Under the pieces are notes generated by a model. The model did no database searches. It worked only from the letters and a program-made list of their open reading frames with translations, and was not told the origin of the DNA. Positions 36,609 to 46,434 of a stretch of 64,000 bases of DNA are shown here, piece after piece. Source of the DNA: Sorangium cellulosum (GTDB lineage Bacteria; Myxococcota_A; Polyangia; Polyangiales; Polyangiaceae); NCBI RefSeq assembly GCF_002950945.1, contig NZ_CP012673.1, positions 1,550,001 through 1,614,000 on the forward strand, written 5' to 3'. Position 1 is the first letter of the stretch; each line of letters opens with the position of its first letter. Position numbers and translations under genes: made by a program.

Positions 36609-37044
36609 CATGGATCACGGCGGCCGCCGATCAGAGCTGATCTGGGCGTACGCGGCGCCGTGCGATGCCAACGGCGGTAGCACCGCGCATCGTCCACCCT
36701 GCTTCCGGCCGCCAATCGTTCATTAGCCGAGCGAGCACCGAGCAGCACGATGTTACCTGGAGGAGATGAGCCGGGTGATGCCGTCCGCTAGTGCAGAGCG
36801 GAGTTCCGTTCCCAACGGACGTGCCGGACGCATACCGACCCTTTTGCGCTCTTCAGTCGTTCGGTGGGGTTGCGGCTCTCCACTACCCTTCGCGGTTTCC
36901 AACATCACTACTGGCTACTGTGGATCGCGCGTACTAGCTCGGCGCTCATCTGCGTCTGGTCTGCTCTTCGCATACGCAATTCCAGTGTAAGCCACATGGC
37001 CCCATGGTCGGTGTGTGACGCGAGAAGGCGAAGGAGGGGTTGCC
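36609..37044. other. 436-bp intergenic region, apparently lower GC
   Basis: No gene that I trust. A 75-codon frame at 36766 has GGAGGAG before it but an unconvincing product. The palindrome GATCAG-AG-CTGATC lies at 36629-36642, shortly after the preceding stop. Base composition by eye is poorer in GC than the surrounding DNA. Confidence 0.5.
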
Positions 37045-37458
37045 ATGAAGTCGGCTGTTGCCATCGTGTGCGTAGTGCCGCTGGTGGTCCTGTTCTATGC
37101 TGCTTGCAGCGTCGATCCTGAGGCGGAAGTAGGGGACAACGCCAGCGTGGAAGAATCGCCCGCAGATGCGGCGGAGGAGGAGGCGGTTGCAGTGGATGCG
37201 CAGGAGCTGCGTTGGCTGGTCTACTGCAAGAACGTGAGTTCTGTGGAATGCATGATCAGGTGTGCTGAGGCGGGTGTTCCATGCCGACCATCGTACAAAC
37301 ATCCGTACAAGAGCAACGCAGGTAGAGGCGACCTTACTGGCTGCATAAAGAAGCCGAAGGAAGTTTGCGTGTACCACTATCCATCGAACGGCGACGGGTG
37401 CTTCATCATGCGCAACACAGGGCGTGCGTACTGTGTATACGTGGGCGGCAGGATATGA
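37045..37458 (+). CDS. small cysteine-rich lipoprotein of unknown function
   Basis: 137 residues from the ATG at 37045, with GGAGGGG just upstream. A signal peptide MKSAVAIVCVVPLVVLFY ends in lipobox YAAC. An acidic linker (VEESPADAAEEEAVAV) precedes a compact C-terminal domain with about seven Cys (VYCKNVSSVECMIRC, CIKKPKEVC, CFIMRNTGRAYC), probably disulfide-bonded in the periplasm or outside the cell. Codon usage is less GC-biased than in neighbouring genes, which suggests transfer. I do not recognise the family. Confidence 0.72.
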   Translation: MKSAVAIVCVVPLVVLFYAACSVDPEAEVGDNASVEESPADAAEEEAVAVDAQELRWLVYCKNVSSVECMIRCAEAGVPCRPSYKHPYKSNAGRGDLTGCIKKPKEVCVYHYPSNGDGCFIMRNTGRAYCVYVGGRI

Positions 37459-37469
37459 CCGTCGGCTAG

Positions 37470-37880
37470 CTAGGGAGTGGTTGTTTGTTCCTGCTCGTCG
37501 CCGAACTTGGCGACGAGCTGTTCGGCGAGCGTCGCGACCTCTGATGGTAGATCGCTGCCTGGTGTCCAGGTCTTCAGCAGCGTCGTGAGGCGATGCGCCC
37601 GGTCGATGTCGTCGTCGCCTACGGGGGGTCCTCCTTCCATTTCTCCGCTTACAACGCCTTCTTTTAGTTCTGACAGTGCGCTCTCGAATGCTTCTACTCG
37701 ACTGCTCAACGTTGAAGGGTCGACTACTAGATCCGCTACAGAAGAGGAACCGGACCTGATCCAGTGCAGGAACGATTCAAGGCATGCGATGCCTTCAAAG
37801 AACCCATCGCCCCACCGCATGAGCCGAGCTATCGTCGGCGGAGTGTCTTCGTCTTCATTAACTTGTGTCATTGTGAACAA
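37470..37880 (-). CDS. hypothetical acidic protein
   Basis: 136 residues, or 133 if translation starts at 37871. I prefer this strand over a competing plus-strand frame (37477-37890) because the product is acidic and helix-forming (RLMRWGDGFFEGIACLESFL, VEAFESALSELKEGVV), while the other is a Ser/Pro-rich shadow. No signal peptide or known domain is seen. Like its convergent neighbour it looks lower in GC than the rest, so the pair may be recently acquired. An immunity- or antitoxin-like role is possible but unsupported. Confidence 0.55.
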   Translation of the reverse strand: MFTMTQVNEDEDTPPTIARLMRWGDGFFEGIACLESFLHWIRSGSSSVADLVVDPSTLSSRVEAFESALSELKEGVVSGEMEGGPPVGDDDIDRAHRLTTLLKTWTPGSDLPSEVATLAEQLVAKFGDEQEQTTTP

Positions 37881-38089
37881 ACATACCTGACCGCTGCCTT
37901 TGTGCCACCCCGCTGCCGCGTCGACGATGACAAACGTGACGAGTTCGGCCGCCGCCGTAGTTGACTATCGCGAAATTGAGGTAGATCGAGGCCAGGTGTC
38001 CGCCCGGCGGCCGCACGAGCTCGCTGGCGAGCACGACGAGCTCGGAGGGCGTCCGGCGCCATACGGGCCCACCTGGCGGGGTCAAGACG

Positions 38090-38950
38090 CTAGATCCACA
38101 GCTCGCCGAGCAGCGGCAACACCCCGATCTTCGTATCGCGCGACGCCCGGCCGAGCCGCTCTGTCAGCCGGGCGCCCTGCATCGCGGGGAGCGCGACGGC
38201 GGGCCGATCCAGCGGCAGGAAGAAGTTGTCCCAGTGCGACAGGAGCACCGCACGCGGGGACAGGGCGCGCGCGACGCGCTCGGGGAAATCGCGCGAGGCG
38301 GTCCAGCCGGCCACGCAGAGCAGGAGCAAGTCGGGCTCCTTCCGGTCGAAGCTCGCCTCGACGAGCTCCGCGCTGCCGAGGTGCACGAGGTGGCGGCCGG
38401 CGACCCGGATCTCCACCGCGAATACGGCGCCGCACCGGTAACGCTCGGCCCGGAGCGGGATCTGATCGCAGTCGGCGATGTCGCCGGGGAAGGGGACGCG
38501 GCCGAGCATCAGGGGAGAGTGGGCGCTCGGGAGGAAACGCAGCTGGAACGGGCCGACCTCGGCGACGACGGGCTCGCCGCCCGGCGCGCGCTCGACGTCG
38601 CGGACGCGCGCGGCGGGGACGCCCGAGCCGCGGCAGAGCGCCACCGCGGAGCGGGAGCCGAAGACCGTGGCCCCCGTGCGGAGCGCGATCGCGGGGATGT
38701 CGAGCGCGTGATCGAAATGGGTGTGGCCGGCGATGATCACGTCCGCGCGCGGCGCGTGGCGCGCGACCGCGGCGGCGTCGGGGACGAGCCGCTCGAGCAG
38801 GCAACGGCGGAGCGAGGCGCGCGTGACGTAGGGATCGATCAGGACGACAACGCCGGCGTGCTCGATCGCGAACCCCGCGGTGCCCAGCCACCGCACCCGG
38901 ACGGCGCCGCCGGGGGCGAGCGCGCGCGGAGAGAAGGTGTCGGCGATCAT
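38090..38950 (-). CDS. metallo-beta-lactamase-fold hydrolase (UlaG-like)
   Basis: 286 residues from the ATG at 38950; frames extending further upstream are low-complexity. The metal-binding motif AGHTHFDHALD (HxHxDH) follows a beta-rich start RVRWLGTAGFAIEHAGVVVL and IDPYV, as in UlaG-type MBL proteins. Later ligand candidates are in FLPSAHSPL and LSHWDNFF. It probably hydrolyses a phosphoester, lactone or N-acyl lipid; the substrate is unknown. It is divergent from the permease with 211 bp between, and that gap holds a 12-bp repeat. Confidence 0.85.
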   Translation of the reverse strand: MIADTFSPRALAPGGAVRVRWLGTAGFAIEHAGVVVLIDPYVTRASLRRCLLERLVPDAAAVARHAPRADVIIAGHTHFDHALDIPAIALRTGATVFGSRSAVALCRGSGVPAARVRDVERAPGGEPVVAEVGPFQLRFLPSAHSPLMLGRVPFPGDIADCDQIPLRAERYRCGAVFAVEIRVAGRHLVHLGSAELVEASFDRKEPDLLLLCVAGWTASRDFPERVARALSPRAVLLSHWDNFFLPLDRPAVALPAMQGARLTERLGRASRDTKIGVLPLLGELWI

Positions 38951-39028
38951 CGACCACCACCCGGCCGGTCGGACGAGGTGGGGAGCCCGCGCGGTCCGCT
39001 CATCGCTGTCGTCATCGCCTCCACCATC

Positions 39029-39100
39029 GCGCTCGCCCTCGCCGTTGCCATCGATCGCGAGCACGAGATGGCGCTCGCCCTCTCCGTTGCGCTCGCCCTC
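39029..39100. repeat. 12-bp repeat GCGCTCGCCCTC, three copies
   Basis: Exact copies lie at 39029-39040, 39071-39082 and 39089-39100, between the divergent MBL and permease genes. The first two are followed by GCCGTTGC or TCCGTTGC. They could be binding sites, or remains of a simple-repeat element like the one at 40438. Confidence 0.7.
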
Positions 39101-39161
39101 GCGCGCAAGTCTCCCTCTTTCGGGCGACCGGCGATCGTCCGCTCGGTTACGATTCCGCCTC

Positions 39162-40385
39162 GTGGTCGATCCCTCGCGCGCCCGCAAGCTGGCCATCCTC
39201 TCCGCGCTTTATTTTGCGCAGGGCCTCCCGTTCGGCTTCCAGGCGACGGCGCTCCCGGTCTTCCTGCGGGAGAGCGGCGCTTCCCTCACCGCCGTGGGCT
39301 TCGCGGGGGCGCTCTCGCTCCCCTGGGTGGCGAAGGCGCTCTGGGCGCCGCTCGTCGATCGGTTCGGGTGGGAGCGGTTCGGCCGGCGCCGCTCGTGGAT
39401 CGTGCCGCTCGGGGTCCTGCTCGGGCTCACGTGCCTCGCGGCCGCGCTCGTCTCGCCTTCGGGTCAGCTCGGCCCCTTGCTCGGGCTGGTGTTCCTGATG
39501 AATCTGCTCGCGGCCACCCAGGACATCGCGGTCGACGGGCTCGCGATCGATCTGCTCGGGCGCGGCGAGCTCGGCCTCGCGAACGCCGCGCAGGTGGTCG
39601 GCTACAAGGCCGGGATGCTGACGGCCGGCGGGCTGCTCGTCTGGGCCAGCGCCCGGATCGGCTGGAGCGGCCAGTTCGCCGCGATGGCGGCGCTCGTCCT
39701 CGTCTCGGTGCTGGCGGCGCTCGCGCTCCGCGAGCCCCCGGCGAGCGCGGCCCTGGCGCGCGAGCGCCGCTCGCTGGGCGAGGTGCTCAAGGCCGTGCTC
39801 GGCGCGCTGCGGGAGCCGGGCGCGCTCTGGCTCGTGGCGTTCCTCGGGACCTACAAGCTCGGCGAGGCGATGGTGGACATGATGTTCAAGCCGTTCCTCG
39901 TCGACGCCGGCTTCTCGCGGGCCCAGATCGGCCTGTGGGTGGGCACGTACGGCATGGCCGCGTCGCTCGCCGGATCGCTGGCGGGAGGGCTCCTGGCGCA
40001 GCGGATCCCGCTGCTCGCCGCCGTGGGGATCACCTCGGCGCTGCGATCCGCCGCGATGGCGGGCGAGTGGTCCCTCGCCGCGGCGGGCCACCCCACGGCC
40101 GAGGAGGTCATCGCGGTCACCTTGGCCGAGCACCTCTTCGGCGGCGCGGTCACGACCGCGATCTTCGCGTTCATGATGTCGCGGGTGCGGCGATCGGTCG
40201 GCGCGACGCACTACACCGTGCTGGCCAGCGTCGAGGTGCTCGGGAAATCGCCCGCGACGTGGGTCTCGGGCGCGCTCGCGCAGCGGCTCGGGTATGCAGG
40301 GCTGTTTGCGCTGGGAACGGCGCTCTCGCTGGCGTTTCTCGCGCTGCTCGTTCCGCTGAGAGAGAGGAAAATGGCCTCTGCGTAG
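39162..40385 (+). CDS. MFS permease, AmpG-like
   Basis: 407 residues from a GTG at 39162 (VVDPSRARKLAIL). About 12 membrane segments. AmpG-like signatures are YFAQGLPFGFQATALPVFLR near the N-terminus and MNLLAATQDIAVDGLAIDLL, where charged residues lie in a membrane helix. Later comes GTYKLGEAMVDMMFKPFLVD. AmpG imports muropeptides for cell-wall recycling; a cell-wall amidase gene lies downstream at 41001 on the same strand, which fits but is separated by a 615-bp repeat-filled gap. A different substrate is possible. Confidence 0.87.
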   Translation: MVDPSRARKLAILSALYFAQGLPFGFQATALPVFLRESGASLTAVGFAGALSLPWVAKALWAPLVDRFGWERFGRRRSWIVPLGVLLGLTCLAAALVSPSGQLGPLLGLVFLMNLLAATQDIAVDGLAIDLLGRGELGLANAAQVVGYKAGMLTAGGLLVWASARIGWSGQFAAMAALVLVSVLAALALREPPASAALARERRSLGEVLKAVLGALREPGALWLVAFLGTYKLGEAMVDMMFKPFLVDAGFSRAQIGLWVGTYGMAASLAGSLAGGLLAQRIPLLAAVGITSALRSAAMAGEWSLAAAGHPTAEEVIAVTLAEHLFGGAVTTAIFAFMMSRVRRSVGATHYTVLASVEVLGKSPATWVSGALAQRLGYAGLFALGTALSLAFLALLVPLRERKMASA

Positions 40386-40437
40386 CGCCCCGGGGAGTCA
40401 TGGCCCGCGCAAGGGCCCGCGCAAACCCGCAATACCA

Positions 40438-40913
<476 letters not shown>

Positions 40914-41000
40914 GTGCCGGGGGGCGAGGGTGGGGACCGGGGGCGCGCTTGCCAAGAACCTGACACCGCTCCTCCACTTTGCTACCAGCCATCTCCCCCG

Positions 41001-41903
41001 GTGATCTCACGCAGGCAGCACGTCCTCGGCCTCCTCGCTCTCCTCGGCGCCGCCGGCGCCGCCGCCCTGTCCCGGACGTTCCCCCCCGTCCGCCCGCGCC
41101 GCGCCGCGCCCCGCCGCGCCCTCAAGCTCCCCATCGCGCCGAGCGGCTGGCCCTTCCCCGGCGCGCGCCTCACCGCCCCGGTGGCCGTGTTTCCGCCCGA
41201 CTTCGGCCTCCGCCGCATCTACCTCGACGCCGGCCACGGCGCGCCCGGCAACACCGGCAATACCTCCTGCTTCTGCCTCGAAGAGCAGGACTTCACGCTC
41301 GCCGCAGCGCACGCCCTCGCCGTCCGGCTCAACGCGACCGGCCGCTTCGAGGCGCGTGTGGGCCGGACCGGCGACCGGCCGCTCCCGTACCTGGAGCGGG
41401 TCGAGGACGCCGCCCGGTGGGGCGCCGACGCCTTCGTGAGCCTGCACTCCGACGTGCGCGGCAAGCCCGAGGCGTGGACGCCCGTGCCCGACCTCCAGTG
41501 CCCCCTCAGCCTCGCCGCCCCCGGCTTCGCCGTGCTCTGGTCCGACGAGGGCTCTCCCGCCCTCTGCGCCCTCCGACTCGCGCTCGCGCGCGCCTTTGCC
41601 CGGCGCATGGAGGAAGCAGGCCTCCTGCCCTACGGCGGCGCCGCTTACACCGGCCTCTACGAGGCCGACGCCGCGCAGCCGGGCGTGTTCGTGGACCGGC
41701 GCCCCCCGGGACAGCGCATCTTCGTCCTGCGCCGCCCCGCCATGCCGTCCATCCTCGTCGAGACCCACCACGCGCTCGACGCCCGCGAGGCCACGCGCTG
41801 GACCGAGCCCGCCACCCTCGATGCCTTCGCCGCCGCCTCCGCCGCCGCGCTGGCGGACGCGCTCGGCGGCGCCCCCGCGGCGGCCTCGCCGCGGCCGACC
41901 TGA
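41001..41903 (+). CDS. N-acetylmuramoyl-L-alanine amidase (Amidase_3), exported
   Basis: 300 residues from a GTG at 41001. The N-terminus SRRQHVLGLLALLGAAGAAA carries a twin-Arg and a hydrophobic core, so Tat export is likely. Amidase_3 motifs are IYLDAGHGAPGNTGN (Zn His), EEQDFTLAAAHALAVRL (Zn Glu), FVSLHSDVRG (Zn His) and ILVETHHALDAREA (catalytic Glu). It cleaves the bond between MurNAc and the peptide stem. The stop lies inside a 33-bp tandem repeat, so slippage there could change the tail. No strong ribosome-binding site is visible. Confidence 0.88.
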   Translation: MISRRQHVLGLLALLGAAGAAALSRTFPPVRPRRAAPRRALKLPIAPSGWPFPGARLTAPVAVFPPDFGLRRIYLDAGHGAPGNTGNTSCFCLEEQDFTLAAAHALAVRLNATGRFEARVGRTGDRPLPYLERVEDAARWGADAFVSLHSDVRGKPEAWTPVPDLQCPLSLAAPGFAVLWSDEGSPALCALRLALARAFARRMEEAGLLPYGGAAYTGLYEADAAQPGVFVDRRPPGQRIFVLRRPAMPSILVETHHALDAREATRWTEPATLDAFAAASAAALADALGGAPAAASPRPT

Positions 41904-41970
41904 GCCCCCGCGGCGGCCTCGCCGCGGCCGACCTGAGCCCCCGCGGCGGCCTCGCCGCGGCCGACCTGAG
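41872..41970. repeat. 33-bp tandem repeat, three exact copies, spanning a stop codon
   Basis: Copies at 41872-41904, 41905-41937 and 41938-41970. Each starts CCCCCGCGGCGGCCTCGCCG and ends CGACCTGAG, so each holds an in-frame TGA; the first ends the amidase gene. A partial fourth copy follows. The 33-bp length keeps the frame. Confidence 0.95.
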
Positions 41971-42042
41971 CCCCCGCGCCGGCCTCCCGCGCCGCCCCCC
42001 GCGCCGGCCCCCCGCCGCCGGCCGAGGCGCCCGCCGCGCCCC

Positions 42043-44454
42043 TCAGGACGCCCGCGCGTGTGGCATCGGCTCCGGCTCCTCCAGGCGCAGCGGGCGCTGC
42101 CGCAGGCAGAGCGCGATCGCCTCGTCGAGCGTGCTCACCAGGTAGAACTCCAGCGACCGCCGCACGTCGTCCGGCAGATCGTCGAGATCCCCCTCGTTGT
42201 CCGCCGGGATCAGGATCTCGAGGATCCCCGCCCGGTGAGCCCCCAGCACCTTCTCCTTGATGCCCCCGATCGGCAGCACCGTCCCCCGCAGCGTGATCTC
42301 CCCGGTCATCGCGATGTCGCTCCGCACCGGCCTGCCCGACAGCGCGCTCACCAGCGCCACCGCCATCGTCACGCCCGCACTCGGCCCGTCCTTCGGCACC
42401 GCGCCCGCCGGCACGTGGATGTGCACGTCACGGCGCTGCAGCCGCTCGGTCGGAACCCCGAGCTCGGCCGCGTGCGCGCGCGCATAACTCAGCGCCGCCC
42501 GGCCGCTCTCCTTCATCACGTCCCCGAGCTGCCCCGTCAGCACGAAGTCGCCCTTCCCGGGCATCACGCTCGCCTCGACGTGCATGATGTCGCCGCCCGT
42601 CTGCGTGTAATACATGCCGGTCGCCACGCCCGGCTGGTCGTGCTGCAGCTTTCGCTCGGGGCGCATCCTCGCGCGACCGAGCAATTCCTTCACGTCGTCT
42701 CCGGTGCTCACCACCGCGCGGGCGATCTCGCCGCCCGCGATCCTCCGCGCCGCCTTTCTCGCCAGGGCGCCCAGGGTCCGTTCCAGCTGCCGGACGCCCG
42801 CCTCGCGCGTGTAGCCGCCGATGATCTCGCCGAGCGCGTCCGCGCTCACGCGCAGCTGATCCTCGCGCAGCCCGCACTCCTTTCGCTGCCGCGGGAGCAG
42901 GTACGTCCGGGCGATCTCGTGCTTCTCCTGCTCGGTGTAGCCGGCGAACAGCGCCGTCTCCATCCGGTCGAACAGCGGCGCCGGGATCGTCTCCCGGAAG
43001 TTCGCGGTGCAGATGAACAGCACCTCGGACAGGTCGAACGGCACCCCGAGGTAGTGATCCACGAAGCCGTCGTTCTGCGCGGGGTCGAGCACCTCGAGCA
43101 GCGCCGCGCCCGGATCGCCCTGGAAGGAGACGCCGAGCTTGTCGACCTCGTCGAGGACGATCACCGGGTTCTTCGTCCCCACCCGCTTGATCCCCTGGAG
43201 GATGCGGCCCGGCATCGCGCCCACGTAGGTGCGCCGGTGGCCGCGGATGTCCGCCTCGTCGCGCGCCCCGCCCAGCGACACGCGGATCACCTTGCGCCCG
43301 AGCGCCCGCGCGATCGACTCCGCGATGGACGTCTTGCCGGTCCCGGGCGGGCCGAGGAAGAGCAGGATCGGGCCGCGCGAGACCGCGCGGCTCCGCTCGC
43401 CCTCGCCCCGCGCCTGCTCCATGCGCAGCTTCCGCACCGCGAGGAACTCGAGCACCCGGTCCTTCACGTCGTCGAGGCCGTGGTGATCCTCGTCGAGGAT
43501 CGCCCGCCCGAGCTCGAGGTCGACGTGGTCCTCGGTCCGCTGGGTCCAGGGCAGATCGGCCACCCACTCGAGCCAGGTCATCAGGACCTGCGCCTCGGGC
43601 GATGTCTCCCGTCCCATGCGCCGGAGCCGCGCGAGCTCGCGCCGGGTCTCCTGCTGGACCTCCGGCGGGAGGCACACCCGCTCCAGCCGGTGCCCGAGGC
43701 GCGCCGCGGCGTTCTCGTCGTCCTCCTCGCCGAGCTCCTTCTGGATCACGCGCAGCTGCTCGCGCAGATAGAGCTCCCGCTGCCGCTCGCCGAGCTCCTC
43801 CTCGACGGTCGTCCGGATCTTCTCCTGGGTCTCTACGATGCCGATCTGCCGGTGGAGGTGCGCGGCGAGGGTGCGCATCCGCTCTTCCGTCGAGAGGGTC
43901 TCGAGCAGCGCCTGCTTCTCCGGCGTCGGGAGGTCCAGGTAGAAGGCGATGTGGTTCACCAGCTCGGCCGGGCCGTACGTGCTGCTCACGAACTGCTTGA
44001 GCACGTCCTCCAGCGCGCCGCGGTGACGGCCGTACTCGACGGCACGCTCGCGCACCTCGCGCGACAGCGCCTCCAGCGTGTCGTCCGCGCCGGGACGGAG
44101 CGGCAGATCGCCGAGCTCGATCACGGGGGAGAGGATCACGCCGTCCAGCTCCGTGTACCGGGGCGCGGCCGCCCGCCGCTCGCAGTAGAGCACGAGCTGG
44201 AGGCCCGAGCCGAACCGCTGCACCTGGGCGATGCGGGCGATGACGCCGATCGAGAAGAGGCCGCCCGGCGTGGGCTCCTCGGCCGCGTCGCGCTGGGCGA
44301 CGGCAAAGATGCGCTTGTCCTCTCCCTCCATCCGGAGGGCGGCCTCCACCGCGCGGAGCGTCTTCAACCGTCCGACCGTGATGGGCGTCGCGATCCCAGG
44401 GAAGAGGACGGTGTCGCGCAGCGACAGCACGGGCATGGATCGGCGCTCGGGCAT
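42043..44454 (-). CDS. lon: ATP-dependent Lon protease
   Basis: 803 residues. The N-terminal LON domain begins [21 protein letters not shown] coiled coil ([20 protein letters not shown]) leads to the AAA+ module: Walker [16 protein letters not shown], Walker [12 protein letters not shown]. The C-terminal protease domain has the catalytic Ser in [13 protein letters not shown] and the Lys in [15 protein letters not shown]. It degrades misfolded and regulatory proteins in the cytoplasm. Myxobacteria often have two Lon enzymes, a housekeeping one and a developmental one; which this is cannot be told. A start six codons later (MPVLSL) is possible. Confidence 0.96.
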   Translation of the reverse strand: MPERRSMPVLSLRDTVLFPGIATPITVGRLKTLRAVEAALRMEGEDKRIFAVAQRDAAEEPTPGGLFSIGVIARIAQVQRFGSGLQLVLYCERRAAAPRYTELDGVILSPVIELGDLPLRPGADDTLEALSREVRERAVEYGRHRGALEDVLKQFVSSTYGPAELVNHIAFYLDLPTPEKQALLETLSTEERMRTLAAHLHRQIGIVETQEKIRTTVEEELGERQRELYLREQLRVIQKELGEEDDENAAARLGHRLERVCLPPEVQQETRRELARLRRMGRETSPEAQVLMTWLEWVADLPWTQRTEDHVDLELGRAILDEDHHGLDDVKDRVLEFLAVRKLRMEQARGEGERSRAVSRGPILLFLGPPGTGKTSIAESIARALGRKVIRVSLGGARDEADIRGHRRTYVGAMPGRILQGIKRVGTKNPVIVLDEVDKLGVSFQGDPGAALLEVLDPAQNDGFVDHYLGVPFDLSEVLFICTANFRETIPAPLFDRMETALFAGYTEQEKHEIARTYLLPRQRKECGLREDQLRVSADALGEIIGGYTREAGVRQLERTLGALARKAARRIAGGEIARAVVSTGDDVKELLGRARMRPERKLQHDQPGVATGMYYTQTGGDIMHVEASVMPGKGDFVLTGQLGDVMKESGRAALSYARAHAAELGVPTERLQRRDVHIHVPAGAVPKDGPSAGVTMAVALVSALSGRPVRSDIAMTGEITLRGTVLPIGGIKEKVLGAHRAGILEILIPADNEGDLDDLPDDVRRSLEFYLVSTLDEAIALCLRQRPLRLEEPEPMPHARAS

Positions 44455-44574
44455 GGCCAGAGCGTCGTGCGAACCTCATGCCACCGAGGACCGTACCGGA
44501 AACTCCTTTCGGCGCGGGAGCGCCGCGAATCATGGTCCCGTGCGCGGCGCGATCGATGGTAGGGTCCGCTCCCG

Positions 44575-45558
44575 ATGCCTGCGGACACCTTCACGTTTCA
44601 GGCGGACGACGGCCGTGAGCTCTTCGTGTACCGCTGGCTCCCCGACGGGGCGGCGCGCGGCATCTTCCACATCGCGCACGGCATGTCCGAGCACGCGGGC
44701 CGCTACGCGCGCGTCGCGCACGCGCTCTGCGGGGCGGGGTGGGCCGTCTACGCGAACGACCACCGCGGCCACGGGAGGACGGCGCGCGACCGCAGTGAGC
44801 TCGGCTTCTTCGCGAGCGAGGGCGGCTTCGCGCGTGTGGTCCGCGACCTCGCGCAGCTCGTCGCCCGCGAGAAGGAGGAGCACCCGGGCCTGCCGGTCGT
44901 GCTCTTCGGCCACAGCATGGGCTCGTACCTCGTGCAGGAGTTCCTGATCGAGCGCGGCGGCTCGATCCAGGGCGCCGTGCTCTCGGGCTCCTCGGGCAAG
45001 CCGAGCGCGCTCGTGGACGCGGGCCGGCTCCTGGCCCGGGCGGAGCGGCGGCGGCTCGGTGAGCGCGGCCAGAGCCAGGTCCTCCAGTCGATGAGCTTCG
45101 GCAGCTTCAACAAGGCGTTCGCGCCGGCGCGCACCCCCTTCGACTGGCTCTCGCGCGACGGCGCCGAGGTCGACCGGTACCTCACCGATGCTCGCTGCGG
45201 CTTCGCCGCGACGACGTCGCTCTGGATCGACGTGCTCGACGCGATGGTGGAGATCGCGCGGCCCGAGCGGCAGGCGCGGATCCCGAAGGATCTGCCGCTC
45301 TACATCTTCTCCGGCTCGCGCGATCCGCTCGGCGGGCCGCTCAAGGGCGTGAGCCAGCTGATCGAGGCGTACCGCGCCGCCGGCCTCCGCCACGTGACGC
45401 ACCGGTTCTACCCGGGCGGGCGCCACGAGATGCTGAACGAGATCAACCGCGAGGAGGTCACGCGGGACCTGCTCGTGTGGCTCGACGCCGAGGTGAAGGC
45501 CGGGTCGGGCGAGCGCGCGAGGCCGGCGCCGGCGAGCGCGGGCGCCGCGTCCGGCTGA
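44575..45558 (+). CDS. alpha/beta hydrolase, monoacylglycerol-lipase-like
   Basis: 327 residues. The nucleophile elbow is VVLFGHSMGSYLV, the oxyanion region is FHIAHGMSEHAGRYARVAH, and the last catalytic His is in YPGGRHEMLNEI. NDHRGHGRTA is typical of the Hydrolase_4/lysophospholipase group. It probably hydrolyses short lipid esters in the cytoplasm; no signal peptide is seen. It is 120 bp from the divergent Lon gene and 14 bp before the NFACT-R gene, with which it may be cotranscribed. Confidence 0.9.
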   Translation: MPADTFTFQADDGRELFVYRWLPDGAARGIFHIAHGMSEHAGRYARVAHALCGAGWAVYANDHRGHGRTARDRSELGFFASEGGFARVVRDLAQLVAREKEEHPGLPVVLFGHSMGSYLVQEFLIERGGSIQGAVLSGSSGKPSALVDAGRLLARAERRRLGERGQSQVLQSMSFGSFNKAFAPARTPFDWLSRDGAEVDRYLTDARCGFAATTSLWIDVLDAMVEIARPERQARIPKDLPLYIFSGSRDPLGGPLKGVSQLIEAYRAAGLRHVTHRFYPGGRHEMLNEINREEVTRDLLVWLDAEVKAGSGERARPAPASAGAASG

Positions 45559-45572
45559 CGGCGGGGGGCGGC

Positions 45573-45959
45573 ATGGGCAGCAAGGGGCGGCCGTACCGCA
45601 CGTTGAGGGTGGAGGGGTTCGAGGTGCTCGTCGGCCGCGGCGACGAGGACAACGACGCGCTCACCTTCGAGGTCGCGGCGCCGCACGACCTCTGGCTGCA
45701 CGTCGCCGGCGGCACGCCGGGCAGCCACGTGATCGTGCGCAACCCGGACCGCGTGGAGGTCCCGCGCGAGGTGGTCGAGCGCGCGGCCGCGGCCGCGGCG
45801 TGGTACTCGAAGGCGAGGAGCGCCGCCAAGGTGGAGGTCCACGTCTGCCGCGTCGCCGACGTGAGCAAGCCGCGCGGGTCGCCGGCGGGGCTCGTCGAGC
45901 TCGCGCGGTGGAAGAGCGTGCGCGTGCGCCCGGAGAACCCCGGGGGAGCCGGCGGTTGA
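45573..45959 (+). CDS. stand-alone NFACT-R (DUF814) RNA-binding protein
   Basis: 128 residues from the ATG at 45573 (purine-rich GGGGGGCGGC upstream). YRTLRVEGFEVLVGRGDEDN, APHDLWLHVAGGTPGSHVIV and the C-terminal SKPRGSPAGLVELARWKSVRV are the conserved core of the NFACT-R domain, the C-terminal part of RqcH/Rqc2. RqcH binds stalled 50S subunits and adds Ala tails. Here the NFACT-N, coiled-coil and M parts are absent. It probably binds tRNA or ribosomal RNA; the role of the free domain is not established by sequence. Confidence 0.85.
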   Translation: MGSKGRPYRTLRVEGFEVLVGRGDEDNDALTFEVAAPHDLWLHVAGGTPGSHVIVRNPDRVEVPREVVERAAAAAAWYSKARSAAKVEVHVCRVADVSKPRGSPAGLVELARWKSVRVRPENPGGAGG

Positions 45960-45978
45960 CTCCGGGCGGAGCGGCGGC

Positions 45979-46434
45979 TCAGTTCTCGTTCGCGATCACG
46001 CACCTGCCGGCCTGGCAGGCGGCCTCGAGGCCCTGGCACGGCCAGACCAGACAGGCCACCTCACCCTCGGTACACTTGGGCTCGGGCTCGCCCGAGGGGA
46101 CAGCATTGCAGTTGCAGCCGCCGCAGTAATTGGCGACAAGGCTGCAATCGGCATCGGTCTCGCAGACGGGCGGCGGCGGCGGGACGGGCACACATACGGG
46201 GCGCCCGTCCTGCTCTTCACACAGGAACCCATCGCGGCAGCGGACGGCAGCGCAGGCGTCGTGTCGTGTCACGATTCCGCCCAGCGCCGCTGTCTGCTCG
46301 GAGAGATCACCCTCCTCGGCCTGGTCGAGGTCCTCCGCGGGCGAGGCGCCGCACGCGGGAAGGAGCGCCGCGAGCGCGGAGAGCAGCGAGAGGATACCGA
46401 CGTTCGTCGAGCGCAGCATCGTCTTGTGAACCAT
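45979..46434 (-). CDS. small cysteine-rich lipoprotein
   Basis: 151 residues from the ATG at 46434 (GGGAGAAGACATC upstream). A signal peptide (MVHKTMLRSTNVGILSLLSA) ends in lipobox LLPAC. The mature chain has an acidic stretch, then a Cys-rich part: HDACAAVRCRDGFLCEEQDG resembles a Kazal-type or myxobacterial Cys motif, followed by CETDADCSLVANYCGGCNCN. It is likely surface exposed; the function is unknown. Confidence 0.78.
   Translation of the reverse strand: MVHKTMLRSTNVGILSLLSALAALLPACGASPAEDLDQAEEGDLSEQTAALGGIVTRHDACAAVRCRDGFLCEEQDGRPVCVPVPPPPPVCETDADCSLVANYCGGCNCNAVPSGEPEPKCTEGEVACLVWPCQGLEAACQAGRCVIANEN

Noticed and set aside
36766-36990. Small plus-strand gene with GGAGGAG upstream
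   Set aside because: The product is Ser/Arg-rich, without a hydrophobic core or known motif. Only the ribosome-binding site supports it.
37477-37890. Plus-strand frame opposite the acidic hypothetical gene
   Set aside because: The Ser/Pro-rich sequence looks like the shadow of the minus-strand gene.
38951-39196. N-terminal extension of the MBL-fold protein
   Set aside because: The extra 82 codons are low-complexity Arg/Glu/Gly/Asp produced by the 12-bp repeat. The ATG at 38950 starts directly before the fold.
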